Below, in pieces: positions 16,517-24,642 of a DNA stretch of 49,960 bases (position 1 is the first letter of the stretch; every line of letters starts with the position of its first letter). The notes beneath the pieces were generated by a model, which saw only the letters and a program-made list of their open reading frames with translations, was not told where the DNA came from and ran no database searches. A program made the position numbers and the translations under genes. The DNA is from an uncultured Clostridia bacterium (lineage in GTDB: Bacteria; Bacillota; Clostridia; Christensenellales; Borkfalkiaceae): positions 1 through 49,960 of the forward strand of contig CALVUR010000009.1 of NCBI GenBank assembly GCA_944363645.1. Direction: 5' to 3'.

Positions 16517-17395
16517 ATGAATACTTTTTGGACTGTAGTACTAATAACATTTATTGCAGGTGTGGGTGGTACAGGTATCGGCGGTTTACTCGGCGTACTT
16601 TTCCACCGCAACTCTGAAAAAATAGTAAGTTTACTTTTAAGTTTTGCTGGTGGCGTAATGCTCGCTGTTGTTTGCTTGGATTTATTGACCGAAGCAATAG
16701 GGCAAAATGCCGATTCAATCGGGCATATCTTTTTGGTAATCGGCATGGTTATCGCAGGTTATGGCATTGTTTATTTGCTGAATGCAATAATCGATAAAAA
16801 GACAAATCCCCAAGTTAAACACATCGACAACGAACACCCAAAAACTGCTGACCAACTTTCCGAACTTATCCACAGCGACCATTATGAAGAACATAAGCGT
16901 GAAATGGAAAGTGGCAATAGCAAAATCAGCAAAGGCGAACTTTTCGTTGCTGGGCTTGTTATGGCAATCGCAATCGCACTTCACAACTTGCCAGAAGGTA
17001 TGGTAATCGGCGCAACTTACGCAAAAAGCGACATTGTTGCAAACTTTTTCTTAACCGACGGCTTTTTAATCGCTGTTATAATCGGTTTACACAACATTCC
17101 TGAAGGCATGTCAGTTTCCGTACCGCTCGTAAGTGGTGGGATGGGCAAGATAAAAGCGGCAGTTATCACGGCATTAACAGGGCTTCCCACAGTGTTTGGC
17201 GCAATGCTTGGCTACTCACTTGGCACATTAAGTCCAATAAGTTTGGCAATCTCTTTAAGTTTGGCAAGTGGTGCAATGCTTTACGTTGTGTTTGGCGAAT
17301 TATTGCCAGAATCTATTTTGATGTGGCGTTCAAAAGCCCCAGCGTTTGCAATGCTTATCGGCTTAATTGTCGGCGTAATTATACTTTATATTTAA
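16517..17395 (+). CDS. ZIP family divalent metal transporter
   Basis: The 292-residue membrane protein has about eight hydrophobic helices. It carries the ZIP signature histidine motifs in two helices (HNLPEGMVIG near residue 155 and HNIPEGMSVS near 192), which form the metal site. A charged loop with histidines (about residues 98-140) separates helices 3 and 4. ZIP proteins carry zinc, iron or other divalent ions into the cytoplasm. The neighbouring hyp genes make nickel supply a thought, but that is only suggested by position. GGTGATG before the ATG is the likely ribosome-binding site. Confidence 0.92.
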   Translation: MNTFWTVVLITFIAGVGGTGIGGLLGVLFHRNSEKIVSLLLSFAGGVMLAVVCLDLLTEAIGQNADSIGHIFLVIGMVIAGYGIVYLLNAIIDKKTNPQVKHIDNEHPKTADQLSELIHSDHYEEHKREMESGNSKISKGELFVAGLVMAIAIALHNLPEGMVIGATYAKSDIVANFFLTDGFLIAVIIGLHNIPEGMSVSVPLVSGGMGKIKAAVITALTGLPTVFGAMLGYSLGTLSPISLAISLSLASGAMLYVVFGELLPESILMWRSKAPAFAMLIGLIVGVIILYI

Positions 17396-17414
17396 AATTT
17401 AAAAATGCTAAATT

Positions 17415-17456
17415 TGGTCAAAAGTCGGGCTATAGGTCGGTTTTTGACCATTTTTT
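17415..17456 (+). terminator. terminator built on a dispersed-repeat variant (copy 5)
   Basis: The outer stem TGGTCAAAA / TTTTTGACCA is followed by TTTTTT, 20 bases after the ZIP gene stop. The loop carries a family variant core (AAAGTCGGGCTATAGGTCGG). The repeat itself spans about 17418-17449. Both readings, terminator and repeat copy, are supported. Confidence 0.8.
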
Positions 17457-17585
17457 ATTTATTTTAAATGGCGAATGATATAAAAAATAAAATGAATTTT
17501 CAAAAAAAATAAAGACAAATGAAAAATTCTATGTTATAATTAACTTTAGAAATTATTTTTAGTAATTTTTATTGGATGTGGGCAT

Positions 17586-19313
17586 ATGAAAAATTACAAA
17601 GGGCAACTTAAGTTTCTTCAAATAATTGGCATGACCGCCCTTATATGCACAGTGCTTTTGTGGGCAATGCTCTGGGTTTCTTCCGCAATGAACAACAGTT
17701 TAAGTGGCGAACTCACAAGTGCCGTAACTAGTTTTATCGATAACGTATTCGGCGTAACCGATAAAATTGAAAACGAACTCGTTACCCAGTCGGTAAATTT
17801 AAAGGGCGATTTTAAGGATAGTTACACAATAGGCGAAACGCTTAAATTAAATGTGGCATATTTTCCTGAAAACACCCGTGATAAAGATATTGTTTTTTCG
17901 GTCGCAGACGACATTTTGGATATCGCTGATGATGGCGTAGTAACTTTTAAAAAGCGTGGTACTACAATGATTAAAGTAACGCTTAAAAGCAATACTGCTG
18001 TACAAGATAAAATTGCAGTTATCTGCGTTGGCGAAAATGTACTTGACGAAAATCATCCAGAGCGTCTAAAGTTAAGTTTTGAAAAAGATCCTGCGCTTAA
18101 CGACGATCAAATACCGCAGTGCCAAACCCGTTTGCTTTTGTTAAATGATGACAAAACCGATTCAAATATTGCAACATACACTTCTTCAAATGAAGATATC
18201 GCAGCCGTTGTTCAAGGTAGGGTGTACGCCCGTCAGCCGGGTACGGCAACAATTACCGCAACTATCGGCACAGGCGATAATATAAAAAACATTGACTTTG
18301 TTGTCAACGTAACCCCAAGCGAAAATAAACCTATTACAAGTTTAAATATCGCTGAAGATTTAACCCTTTACGAGTTTCAAGAAATTGAAGACTACCGCAC
18401 TTTATTTGAAATAAGTCCCGACAAACAGTTAAAAGATTATGAATGTTTTATTACGGTAAGTAACCCAAGCATTTTAAACATCAATGGTTATATCTTAATA
18501 GCAAAAGATGTGGGCGAAGGCACCGTTACATTTAGGTCTGCTTTCAATAATGATTTGGTCATAACAAAAAAACTCAAGGTTGATTATCGTCAGCCAAACT
18601 ATCTTACTATTGTCGGCGACGACAAAATTATGCCACACACAAAGCATACATACACAGGCGAGCATGAACCAAGGGAATACAGCGACATGGTAGAATGGTA
18701 TATCGTAAGCGGTAATGCCACAATAGACGAAGACGGCACACTCGTTGCAAATGGCTATGGCAAAGTTGTCATTCGCTGTCAAAGTTTAATCGATAGCGAC
18801 ATTTACACTGAAAAAACTGTTAAAGTTGTGCTATTTTCAAGTGCCTACATGTTTGTGCGTAAACTTATGGGACATGCAGGACTTTCTGCACTTTTGGGCT
18901 TTGGCATTTTGGCAACACTATTTTTTAATTGTAAACATAAATGGCTTTGTTTAACCGCCCCTGCTTTTGCATTTATCTATGCCGGCGTATCCGAATTTAT
19001 CCAGTTACTAACACCTGGTAGGGTGTGCTTATGGTCGGATGTTTTGGTAAACTTTACAGGCACGGTTTTTGGCATGGCAATCTCTGTTTTCATTATTGCA
19101 TTACTGCTATTTATTTGGTGGCTTGTCGGCAAAAACGGCTTTAAAAAATTTGTTTTCGTTCTTAAAAACTTCAACATTACCAATATGTATAGCAAGAAAA
19201 AGGTCGCAAAAGTTTTTGAAAAAATAAAAGAAAATGAAGATGAAAACGCAAAGATAAGTGAAGAAATAAGCCTTCAGGAAGTCGCTTCAACCGATATAGA
19301 TAAAAAAGAGTAA
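17586..19313 (+). CDS. membrane protein with Big_2-like domains and a C-terminal VanZ-like domain
   Basis: 575 residues. An N-terminal membrane anchor (about 12-34) is followed by about 380 extracellular residues of beta-rich bacterial-Ig-like (Big_2) repeats (motifs such as IADDGVVTFKKRGTTMIKV and AAVVQGRVYARQPGTATIT). The C-terminus has about three to four membrane helices with the VanZ signature SEFIQLLTPGRVCLWSDVLVN near 465-487. VanZ was named for low-level teicoplanin resistance; most VanZ-like proteins have no proven role. A cytoplasmic glutamate/lysine-rich tail closes the protein. The Ig/VanZ join is uncommon to my knowledge. A repeat copy begins at the stop codon. Confidence 0.8.
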   Translation: MKNYKGQLKFLQIIGMTALICTVLLWAMLWVSSAMNNSLSGELTSAVTSFIDNVFGVTDKIENELVTQSVNLKGDFKDSYTIGETLKLNVAYFPENTRDKDIVFSVADDILDIADDGVVTFKKRGTTMIKVTLKSNTAVQDKIAVICVGENVLDENHPERLKLSFEKDPALNDDQIPQCQTRLLLLNDDKTDSNIATYTSSNEDIAAVVQGRVYARQPGTATITATIGTGDNIKNIDFVVNVTPSENKPITSLNIAEDLTLYEFQEIEDYRTLFEISPDKQLKDYECFITVSNPSILNINGYILIAKDVGEGTVTFRSAFNNDLVITKKLKVDYRQPNYLTIVGDDKIMPHTKHTYTGEHEPREYSDMVEWYIVSGNATIDEDGTLVANGYGKVVIRCQSLIDSDIYTEKTVKVVLFSSAYMFVRKLMGHAGLSALLGFGILATLFFNCKHKWLCLTAPAFAFIYAGVSEFIQLLTPGRVCLWSDVLVNFTGTVFGMAISVFIIALLLFIWWLVGKNGFKKFVFVLKNFNITNMYSKKKVAKVFEKIKENEDENAKISEEISLQEVASTDIDKKE

Positions 19314-19347
19314 AAGTGGCGATAACGGGCTTATAGCCCCACTTTTT
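19312..19347 (-). repeat. dispersed repeat, copy 6, abutting a stop codon
   Basis: Begins inside the TAA stop of the VanZ gene. Arms AAAAGTGG / CCACTTTTT and inner GGGCTTATAGCCC stem make a strong two-tier hairpin, so it probably terminates this transcript. Confidence 0.93.
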
Positions 19348-19410
19348 AAGGTTTTTAGCCACTAAATTGTTAAAAGGTTAATGGGTAAAAAATTAAAACA
19401 AAAAAGTGTA

Positions 19411-19447
19411 AAAAAGTGCTGATTTCGGGCTTATAGCCCCACTTTTT
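19411..19447 (-). repeat. dispersed repeat, copy 7
   Basis: Second copy in the same intergenic region, 63 bases after copy 6, with the same right half (GGGCTTATAGCCCCACTTTTT minus its last base) but an altered left half (GTGCTGATTTCG). Confidence 0.9.
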
Positions 19448-19484
19448 ACAAAAAAAACAATAAAAATATATATAAGGTGTAATT

Positions 19485-19964
19485 ATGGCAAAGGAAAAAA
19501 CAACAAAATTACAAGACGCAATCAAATATTACCAAAGTTTAATCGATAGTGAAACTGCAAGCAAAACTGAAAAAGGTTATGCAGTTACGGCAGTTTATTA
19601 TTTAAAAAGGTACGCACGTTATTATTCAAACAAAAACGAAAGCGAACGCCTTATGAATGACAATCGCCGTTGGACTGAAGAGGAAGAAGAAAAGTTAAGA
19701 CAAGGTTTTGAAAAGGGCTTTTCTGTTGAAAGGCTTGCAAAATTACTTCACCGCAAAAACAGTGGTATTATTTCAAAACTTACCGCAATGGGACTTTTGA
19801 CCGACGACGGCGCATCAAAACACCGCTGGACAAAGGAAGAAGAAGAAAAACTTGAAAAGGAATTTTTAAGCGGTAAAAGTTTGGCAAAAATGGCTGCAAG
19901 TCACGGTAGGTCAATCGGCGGTATCAATTCACGCCTTATCCTTTTAGGGCTTGTTGACGACTAA
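19485..19964 (+). CDS. protein with two Myb/SANT-like helical repeats, function unknown
   Basis: 159 residues. After an N-terminal helical region (1-60) there are two similar 45-residue units, each beginning with an aromatic-acidic segment (RWTEEEEEKLRQGF near 63; RWTKEEEEKLEKEF near 112) and ending in a helix with GI-S-L--LGL. The pattern resembles Myb/SANT or GcrA-type helix-turn-helix units and suggests DNA binding. No metal site or enzyme motif is seen. It is preceded by two repeat copies and followed by a terminator, so it is a single-gene unit. Confidence 0.65.
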   Translation: MAKEKTTKLQDAIKYYQSLIDSETASKTEKGYAVTAVYYLKRYARYYSNKNESERLMNDNRRWTEEEEEKLRQGFEKGFSVERLAKLLHRKNSGIISKLTAMGLLTDDGASKHRWTKEEEEKLEKEFLSGKSLAKMAASHGRSIGGINSRLILLGLVDD

Positions 19965-19984
19965 TTTTAGGCTCAAATTCAAAT

Positions 19985-20018
19985 AAAAAAAGGCAGTAAA
20001 TTTTACTGTCTTATTTTG
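19985..20018 (+). terminator. terminator after the Myb-like gene
   Basis: GCAGTAAA / TTTACTG(T)C stem with flanking A- and T-runs, about 20 bases after the stop. Confidence 0.75.
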
Positions 20019-20064
20019 CCAAGTTGTTAAATTAAAATTTTCCATAATTACAAATAAGGATAAA

Positions 20065-20100
20065 AAAATAAGCGATGCAAAAAGGCATCGCTTTTATTTA
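20065..20100 (-). terminator. terminator of sepF
   Basis: AAATAAGCGATGC / GCATCGCTTTTATTT hairpin 30 bases beyond the minus-strand stop. Confidence 0.8.
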
Positions 20101-20108
20101 TTTTCTAA

Positions 20109-20145
20109 TTACATAACCTGCACTTATTTTACATAACCTGCACTT
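20109..20145 (-). repeat. 20-base tandem duplication at the sepF stop codon
   Basis: The 17-base sequence AAGTGCAGGTTATGTAA (minus strand) occurs at 20145-20129 and again at 20125-20109. The first copy carries the sepF stop TAA. The second lies in the 3' untranslated region, in a different phase. Confidence 0.85.
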
Positions 20146-20491
20146 GTGGTGAAATCATAAAAATGGTGTTATTTTGTATGGGCGTAAGCGTGCAGTGAAG
20201 CGCATAACAAGCCCCGCTTAAAATATCAACAATACGTTGAATTGTATCGTTTTTAACGTTGTTCATGTGTACAACGGCAGGCTTATTAAGTCTTAAAAAG
20301 TCAATGATTTCAAATACATCTTTATAACTCTTTGGATAAAATAGTCCGATAGAAGGATTATTTGCCGTATTTTGTGGTGTATTTTCATTAGGCTGAATTG
20401 GCTGAGCGTTAATGTTTTGTTGTGTGCTATGTGTCGCTTTAGGCTTTTTCTCAACCGTACTTTCCTTTGTAAAATAATCAAAAAGTCCCAT
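20129..20491 (-). CDS. sepF: SepF cell-division protein
   Basis: The 120-residue protein has the short N-terminal membrane-binding helix (MGLFDYFTK), a glutamine/asparagine-rich linker (about 15-48), and the SepF core (FYPKSYKDVFEIIDFLRLNKPAVVHM, then QRIVDILSGACYALH). SepF polymerises and anchors FtsZ to the membrane at the division site. It is isolated from the ylm/fts cluster where it often lies. The linker is shorter than in Bacillus. The promoter is at 20536-20564 and a tandem duplication covers its stop codon. Confidence 0.92.
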   Translation of the reverse strand: MGLFDYFTKESTVEKKPKATHSTQQNINAQPIQPNENTPQNTANNPSIGLFYPKSYKDVFEIIDFLRLNKPAVVHMNNVKNDTIQRIVDILSGACYALHCTLTPIQNNTIFMISPQVQVM

Positions 20492-20535
20492 AAAAATCCT
20501 CCGTAATCAAAACAAATTACTTTATCAACTAAAAT

Positions 20536-20564
20536 ATTATAACAAAAGTTTGCAAGTTTGTAAA
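20536..20564 (-). promoter_or_regulatory. sepF promoter
   Basis: On the minus strand TTTACA (20564-20559), 17-base spacer, TATAAT (20541-20536), 44 bases before the start. The rest of the gap to 20743 is AT-rich with nothing else identifiable. Confidence 0.8.
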
Positions 20565-20743
20565 CAGTTTTTAAAAATTCTTTTTGTAAAGGCAAAATTT
20601 TTTAGTTTAAAATTTAGCAAAACACCCAAAATTAAAAGGTATGCCCAATTTTTAAAAACATAAAAAGTTTATTCAAAGTTTGTGTTCTAAAAATTAAGGA
20701 ATTGTTAAATTATGTTGATTTTGTTTGCAAACTAATTAAATTG

Positions 20744-20772
20744 TTGACAATTTTCAAAACCTTTTATACAAT
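20744..20772 (+). promoter_or_regulatory. promoter of the serine protease gene
   Basis: TTGACA (20744-20749), 17-base spacer, TACAAT (20767-20772), about 80 bases before the start codon. Confidence 0.7.
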
Positions 20773-20854
20773 GAATTTAACTTAATTTTACAAAATAACT
20801 TAAAAGCATATTAGTTTTTTATTTGTCATAAAAAATAATGCTTAAAGGAGTAAT

Positions 20855-22207
20855 ATGAAAAAAGGCGTAAAAATTTTAGTTACGGCGATTGCTTTTATTA
20901 TGGTAGTTTTATGCTTTTCCGCTTGCAACCCCATTGTGCGTGGCAAAAGCGCATACGAAATCGCTGTAGATAATGGTTTTTCGGGTACTGAACAAGAATG
21001 GCTTGAAAGTTTAAAAGGCGAACGTGGTCAAGACGGCTTAGACGGTCAAGACGGTCAAAACTTTAATGATGGCTATTCGGTAATCGATTTATATAACGAG
21101 ATGGTTTCTGCCGGCAAGTTTTCTGGCACACTTGATGATTTTATCAAAGCCTACTTTTCCCCAGAAGACGTAACCGATACGCAAGTTTTAAACAAACTTA
21201 TGTTTTCCGTTTGCCGTATCGTTTGCGAATTCCCAAATAGTCAAATCGTAAGTTCAGGCTCTGGCGTATTTTACTCGGTAGATAAAACTTCTGGCGACGC
21301 TTTAATTTTGACAAACTTTCACGTCATCTTTAATGAAAGCGTAGTAACAGGCAATACAATCGCAAACAAAATTCACATTTATATTTACGGCAGTGAATAT
21401 TTAGATAATCCATATTACATGCAGGCAAGTTTTGTCGGCGGAACGGCAAATTACGACTTGGCACTTTTAAAGGTTGAAAACAGTGAAGCCGTCAAAAACC
21501 AACAACTTACCCCCGTCACTATGGCAGATTCCAACCAAGTCACCCTTGGCGAAACCGTTTACGCAATCGGTAACCCCAACGGCAAGGGCATCTCGGTATC
21601 AAAAGGCGTTTTAAGCGTAGTAAGCGAAAATTTAGAAATAAATAATGTTTACGACGAAGAAAACGTTATGCGTGTTTTGCGCTTTGATGCCCCCGTTAGC
21701 CCCGGCAACTCCGGCGGTGGCTTGTTTAACGCAAAAGGTCAACTTATCGGCATTGTAAACGCAAAAAATATCGTTGAAAATGTTGAAGGCGTAAACTATG
21801 CAATTCCTTCAAACATTGTAAAAGGTTGCGTAAAGCACTTTATTGCAGAATGCTTAGGCACAGATAATACATCAATTAAAAAGCCTGTTTTCGGCATTAC
21901 CCTTTCAGAGAAAAATTCTTTGGCGGTATACGATAGCGTTAATAAAAAGACAATAATCACCGCTCAAGTTTATGTTGAACAGATAAGTAGCGATTCAAAA
22001 CTTAACGGCGTTCTTGAAGTAGGGGACAGAATTGTTTCAGTCGAATATAATGGCGAAGTCTATGAAGTAACACGCAATTTTATTTTGGTAGATTTAACAC
22101 TTGGCTGCTTCAGTGGGGACACTATGGTGTATAACGTTGTGAGAAATGGCGAAAATTTAGCAATTACTATCACGGTTAGCGAAGACCAAATGACAGTTGT
22201 TAGATAA
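20855..22207 (+). CDS. lipoprotein S1C (HtrA/DegP-like) serine protease with collagen-like linker
   Basis: 450 residues. A lipoprotein signal ends at Cys24 (LCFSAC), so the protein is anchored outside the membrane. It continues with SAYEIAVDNGFSGTEQEWL, a short module common in Firmicute surface proteins, and four collagen-type Gly-x-y triplets (GERGQDGLDGQDGQ, about 52-66). The trypsin fold follows, with His (NFHVI, about 154), Asp (YDLALLK, about 203) and Ser (GNSGGGL, about 287). A C-terminal PDZ-like domain includes GVLEVGDRIVSVEYNGE. These proteases handle misfolded envelope proteins. AAAGGAG precedes the ATG. Confidence 0.9.
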   Translation: MKKGVKILVTAIAFIMVVLCFSACNPIVRGKSAYEIAVDNGFSGTEQEWLESLKGERGQDGLDGQDGQNFNDGYSVIDLYNEMVSAGKFSGTLDDFIKAYFSPEDVTDTQVLNKLMFSVCRIVCEFPNSQIVSSGSGVFYSVDKTSGDALILTNFHVIFNESVVTGNTIANKIHIYIYGSEYLDNPYYMQASFVGGTANYDLALLKVENSEAVKNQQLTPVTMADSNQVTLGETVYAIGNPNGKGISVSKGVLSVVSENLEINNVYDEENVMRVLRFDAPVSPGNSGGGLFNAKGQLIGIVNAKNIVENVEGVNYAIPSNIVKGCVKHFIAECLGTDNTSIKKPVFGITLSEKNSLAVYDSVNKKTIITAQVYVEQISSDSKLNGVLEVGDRIVSVEYNGEVYEVTRNFILVDLTLGCFSGDTMVYNVVRNGENLAITITVSEDQMTVVR

Positions 22208-22275
22208 AATTTTTATTAAAAAACTGTCCGCCACATAAAGTAGATAAATTTATTTTGTTTTTTAGTGAAAAACAC

Positions 22276-22304
22276 TTGTATTTTCGATTAAAACATTGTA
22301 TAAT
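22276..22304 (+). promoter_or_regulatory. promoter of the ACT-domain gene
   Basis: TTGTAT (22276-22281), 17-base spacer, TATAAT (22299-22304), about 50 bases before the ATG at 22357. Confidence 0.75.
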
Positions 22305-22356
22305 ACAATAAGGTAATGTTTTTACCGCTGAAAAATGATCTAAAGGGGTACTTTAA

Positions 22357-22788
22357 ATGGGGGCTGAATATTTAATTATAGACAAGTCAATATTACCAGA
22401 ATATTTTGAATTGGTCTTAAAAGCAAAAAGTTTAGTTGAAGATGAAAACAAAAGTGTAAGTTTTGCTTGTAAAGAAACGGGCATAAGCCGTTCAACATTT
22501 TATAAGTATAAAGATAAAATCTTTAAAACTTCTCAAACTTACGGCAAAAAAATAATTTTAACTATGAAGTTATCTGATGCCGCTGGCGTATTAAGCAACA
22601 TCATGCAAGACATTTACGCATACGGTGGCAACATTATTACAATAAACTCAACACAGCCTATCAACAGTGTTGCATTTATCACAATCGTTATTGACGTAAG
22701 CAACTTAATCATCGATACTCAACAACTTATTAAAGAGTTCAAAACTATCAGCCACGTAAAAAGCGCAAACATCGTCGCAGTAGAATAA
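22357..22788 (+). CDS. pheB: PheB-type ACT domain protein (UPF0735)
   Basis: The 143-residue protein has an N-terminal helix-turn-helix-like part (about 24-50: SVSFACKETGISRSTFYKYKDKIF) and a C-terminal ACT domain (about 65-143: LTMKLSDAAGVLSNIMQDIYAYGGNI). This is the UPF0735/PheB layout. ACT domains sense amino acids; PheB homologues are often beside homoserine dehydrogenase or aspartate kinase. Here aspartate kinase follows, with a repeat copy between. A role in feedback control of the aspartate pathway is inferred from position. AAGGGG precedes the ATG. Confidence 0.85.
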   Translation: MGAEYLIIDKSILPEYFELVLKAKSLVEDENKSVSFACKETGISRSTFYKYKDKIFKTSQTYGKKIILTMKLSDAAGVLSNIMQDIYAYGGNIITINSTQPINSVAFITIVIDVSNLIIDTQQLIKEFKTISHVKSANIVAVE

Positions 22789-22822
22789 AAGTGGCGATAA
22801 CGGGCTTATAGGCGGACTTTTT
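22787..22822 (-). repeat. dispersed repeat, copy 8, abutting a stop codon
   Basis: Starts within the TAA stop of the ACT gene (22786-22788). It reads as the exact reverse complement of the 7559 and 16359 copies apart from one terminal base. Likely terminator. Confidence 0.93.
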
Positions 22823-22851
22823 ACAAAATTTAAACAAAAAATTATCAAAAT

Positions 22852-22899
22852 CAACCCTTATATTCATAAGTATATTATGATATAAAGGGTTGTTTTTTT
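22852..22899 (+). promoter_or_regulatory. terminator-like hairpin abutting the ask start codon
   Basis: CAACCCTTATA (22852-22862) pairs with TATAAAGGGTTG (22881-22892), and seven Ts run directly into the ATG at 22900. AAAGGG in the 3' arm is the only plausible ribosome-binding site, so folding would hide it. This fits attenuation or translational control of aspartate kinase. The signal it responds to is unknown. Confidence 0.6.
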
Positions 22900-23946
22900 A
22901 TGCTCAAAGTATGTAAGTTCGGTGGTACAAGTTTAAAAGATGCAAACAGTTTTTTAATTGTTAAAAATATTGTCAAAGGGGATATGTTCCGCAAAATTGT
23001 GGTTGTTTCAGCCCCCGGTAAGCGTTTTAAAGGCGATTATAAGGTAACCGATTTACTTTTAAGTTATTATAATGATCAGCAAAATTTAAGGGTAAAACGC
23101 CAAATAAAACAAAGGTTTATTGATATCGTAAATGGGCTTAATATCGATATAGATTTAAAGAAAGAGTTTGAAAAGATTTTTGATGTTAAGGGTAAAAGTA
23201 AAGATTATGTTGTAAGCCGTGGCGAATATCTAACGGCAAAAATAATGGCAAAAATATTAAACTTTAAGTTTATCGATGCCGAAAACATTTTGCACTTTAA
23301 AGGTGATAAAATAAATGTTAAAAAGGGGATAAATTTAGCAAAGAAAATAGACTATAATTGCGGTATAGTTGTGCCCGGTTTTTATGGTAAAAAAGGTAAA
23401 AATATTAAACTTTTTTGCCGTGGCGGAAGCGATTTAACAGGTAGTTATTTATCACGCTTTTTTAAAGCAGAAATTTATGAAAATTTTACCGATATTTGCG
23501 GTATAAGTATGATAAATCCAAATTTAAAATTACCGCTAAAATTTATCAAAAATTTAAGTTTTAATGACTTCAAAAATTTAAAGGGCTTAAACCCATCAGT
23601 TTTACAAAAGTCAGCCTATAAGCCCATTAAACGCACAAATTGTAGCATTTTTATCAAAAATACCTTTAATATAAACGGCAATTTTACAAGGATAAAAAGA
23701 AAATTAAAAATTAAAAAACCAACCATTTTTTCAATTAGTTATAACAATAATTTGCTTATAGTTACCGGCAGAAAATTGACAAAAAAAGATGGCTTACTAA
23801 AAAAGGTAAAAGCCATCTTAAAAGATAAAAATATTAAGTTTAAAGTGGTTAAAAAACGTGCAAATGTTTTAATGTTTTTGGTTAAAAATTATAGCGAACT
23901 TTATATGGTAAAACTAATGTATTTTAAACTTGTTTTAAATAGGTAA
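22900..23946 (+). CDS. aspartate kinase, divergent and short
   Basis: 348 residues. The start CKFGGTSL, VSAPGKR, and FCRGGSDLTGSYLSRFFKAE...YTDICGI-like segment identify the amino-acid kinase domain of aspartokinase, which phosphorylates L-aspartate at the head of lysine/threonine synthesis. C-terminal ACT modules are abbreviated (usual length is 400-450). The protein is very lysine/asparagine-rich. At about residues 236-244 the dispersed repeat is translated as QKSAYKPIK, in the stretch where other aspartokinases have a conserved VLHP-type motif before KNTFN; here it is VLQKSAYKP. Activity is therefore uncertain. It overlaps the convergent dapB by 12 bases. Confidence 0.85.
   Translation: MLKVCKFGGTSLKDANSFLIVKNIVKGDMFRKIVVVSAPGKRFKGDYKVTDLLLSYYNDQQNLRVKRQIKQRFIDIVNGLNIDIDLKKEFEKIFDVKGKSKDYVVSRGEYLTAKIMAKILNFKFIDAENILHFKGDKINVKKGINLAKKIDYNCGIVVPGFYGKKGKNIKLFCRGGSDLTGSYLSRFFKAEIYENFTDICGISMINPNLKLPLKFIKNLSFNDFKNLKGLNPSVLQKSAYKPIKRTNCSIFIKNTFNINGNFTRIKRKLKIKKPTIFSISYNNNLLIVTGRKLTKKDGLLKKVKAILKDKNIKFKVVKKRANVLMFLVKNYSELYMVKLMYFKLVLNR
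23606..23630 (+). repeat. dispersed repeat, copy 9, inside aspartate kinase
   Basis: AAAAGTCAGCCTATAAGCCC, read in frame as K-S-A-Y-K-P; the right arm is eroded. It shares the flank TTTTAC before the arm with the copy inside trmK. Confidence 0.85.
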
Positions 23947-24624
23947 ATCGTTAAAATTATATAGCCCGTTTGGCATTTTAATTAGTTTTTTAATACAAGT
24001 TAAAGCACCTATTGCAAACACTTCTTTTGATAGGGCAGTGTGTTTTATTTCAACTATCTCACCGTCTAAAAAATAAGTTATTGTATGTGTGCCAACAATC
24101 TCTTTTGCCCTTACACTTGTTATTGTGGCATTTTTACCACAACTTTCAATTATACTCTGTAAGGTTTTCGCCGTACCAGACGGCATATCTGTTTTGTGTT
24201 TGTGGTGCGTTTCATGTATGTAAATATCACTTTCATTTAACCTTTTAGTTAAGTTTTTTACAATCTCAAAAACTGCATTCATGCCTATTGATACATTGCT
24301 TGCAAGTAAAATAGGAATATGTTTTTTAAGTTCATTTAATTTTTCAATTTGCCCTTTATTATGCCCCGTTGTGCCTATAAGTAGGGGTATGTTATGGGTT
24401 TTTGCGTAATTATAAAGCCCGTCAAAGGCATTTGCGCTTGAAAAATCTATTACAGCATCGCAAGGTTCTTCAATATTATTAAAGTCATAATAGATAGGGC
24501 AGTTTACATTTTCGTTTGGCGTTTTGTCAATGCCAGCAACAATTTGTACATCAAATTTATTGCTTAGTTTATAAATTAAACTGCCAATTTTACCATTTAT
24601 TCCACTCAGTATTACTTTAATCAT
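23935..24624 (-). CDS. dapB: 4-hydroxy-tetrahydrodipicolinate reductase
   Basis: 229 residues, somewhat short for DapB (250-270). Seen: NAD(P) site GINGKIG at the N-terminus, GTTGH near 93, SVGMN-like segment (NVSIGMNAVF) and the catalytic motif HHKHKTDMPSGTA near 139. It makes tetrahydrodipicolinate for lysine and diaminopimelate. It lies downstream of asd in the same direction (28 bases apart) and converges on ask. dapA, which should act between asd and dapB, is not in the window. Confidence 0.93.
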   Translation of the reverse strand: MIKVILSGINGKIGSLIYKLSNKFDVQIVAGIDKTPNENVNCPIYYDFNNIEEPCDAVIDFSSANAFDGLYNYAKTHNIPLLIGTTGHNKGQIEKLNELKKHIPILLASNVSIGMNAVFEIVKNLTKRLNESDIYIHETHHKHKTDMPSGTAKTLQSIIESCGKNATITSVRAKEIVGTHTITYFLDGEIVEIKHTALSKEVFAIGALTCIKKLIKMPNGLYNFNDLPI

Positions 24625-24642
24625 AACTATCTCAAAATATAT

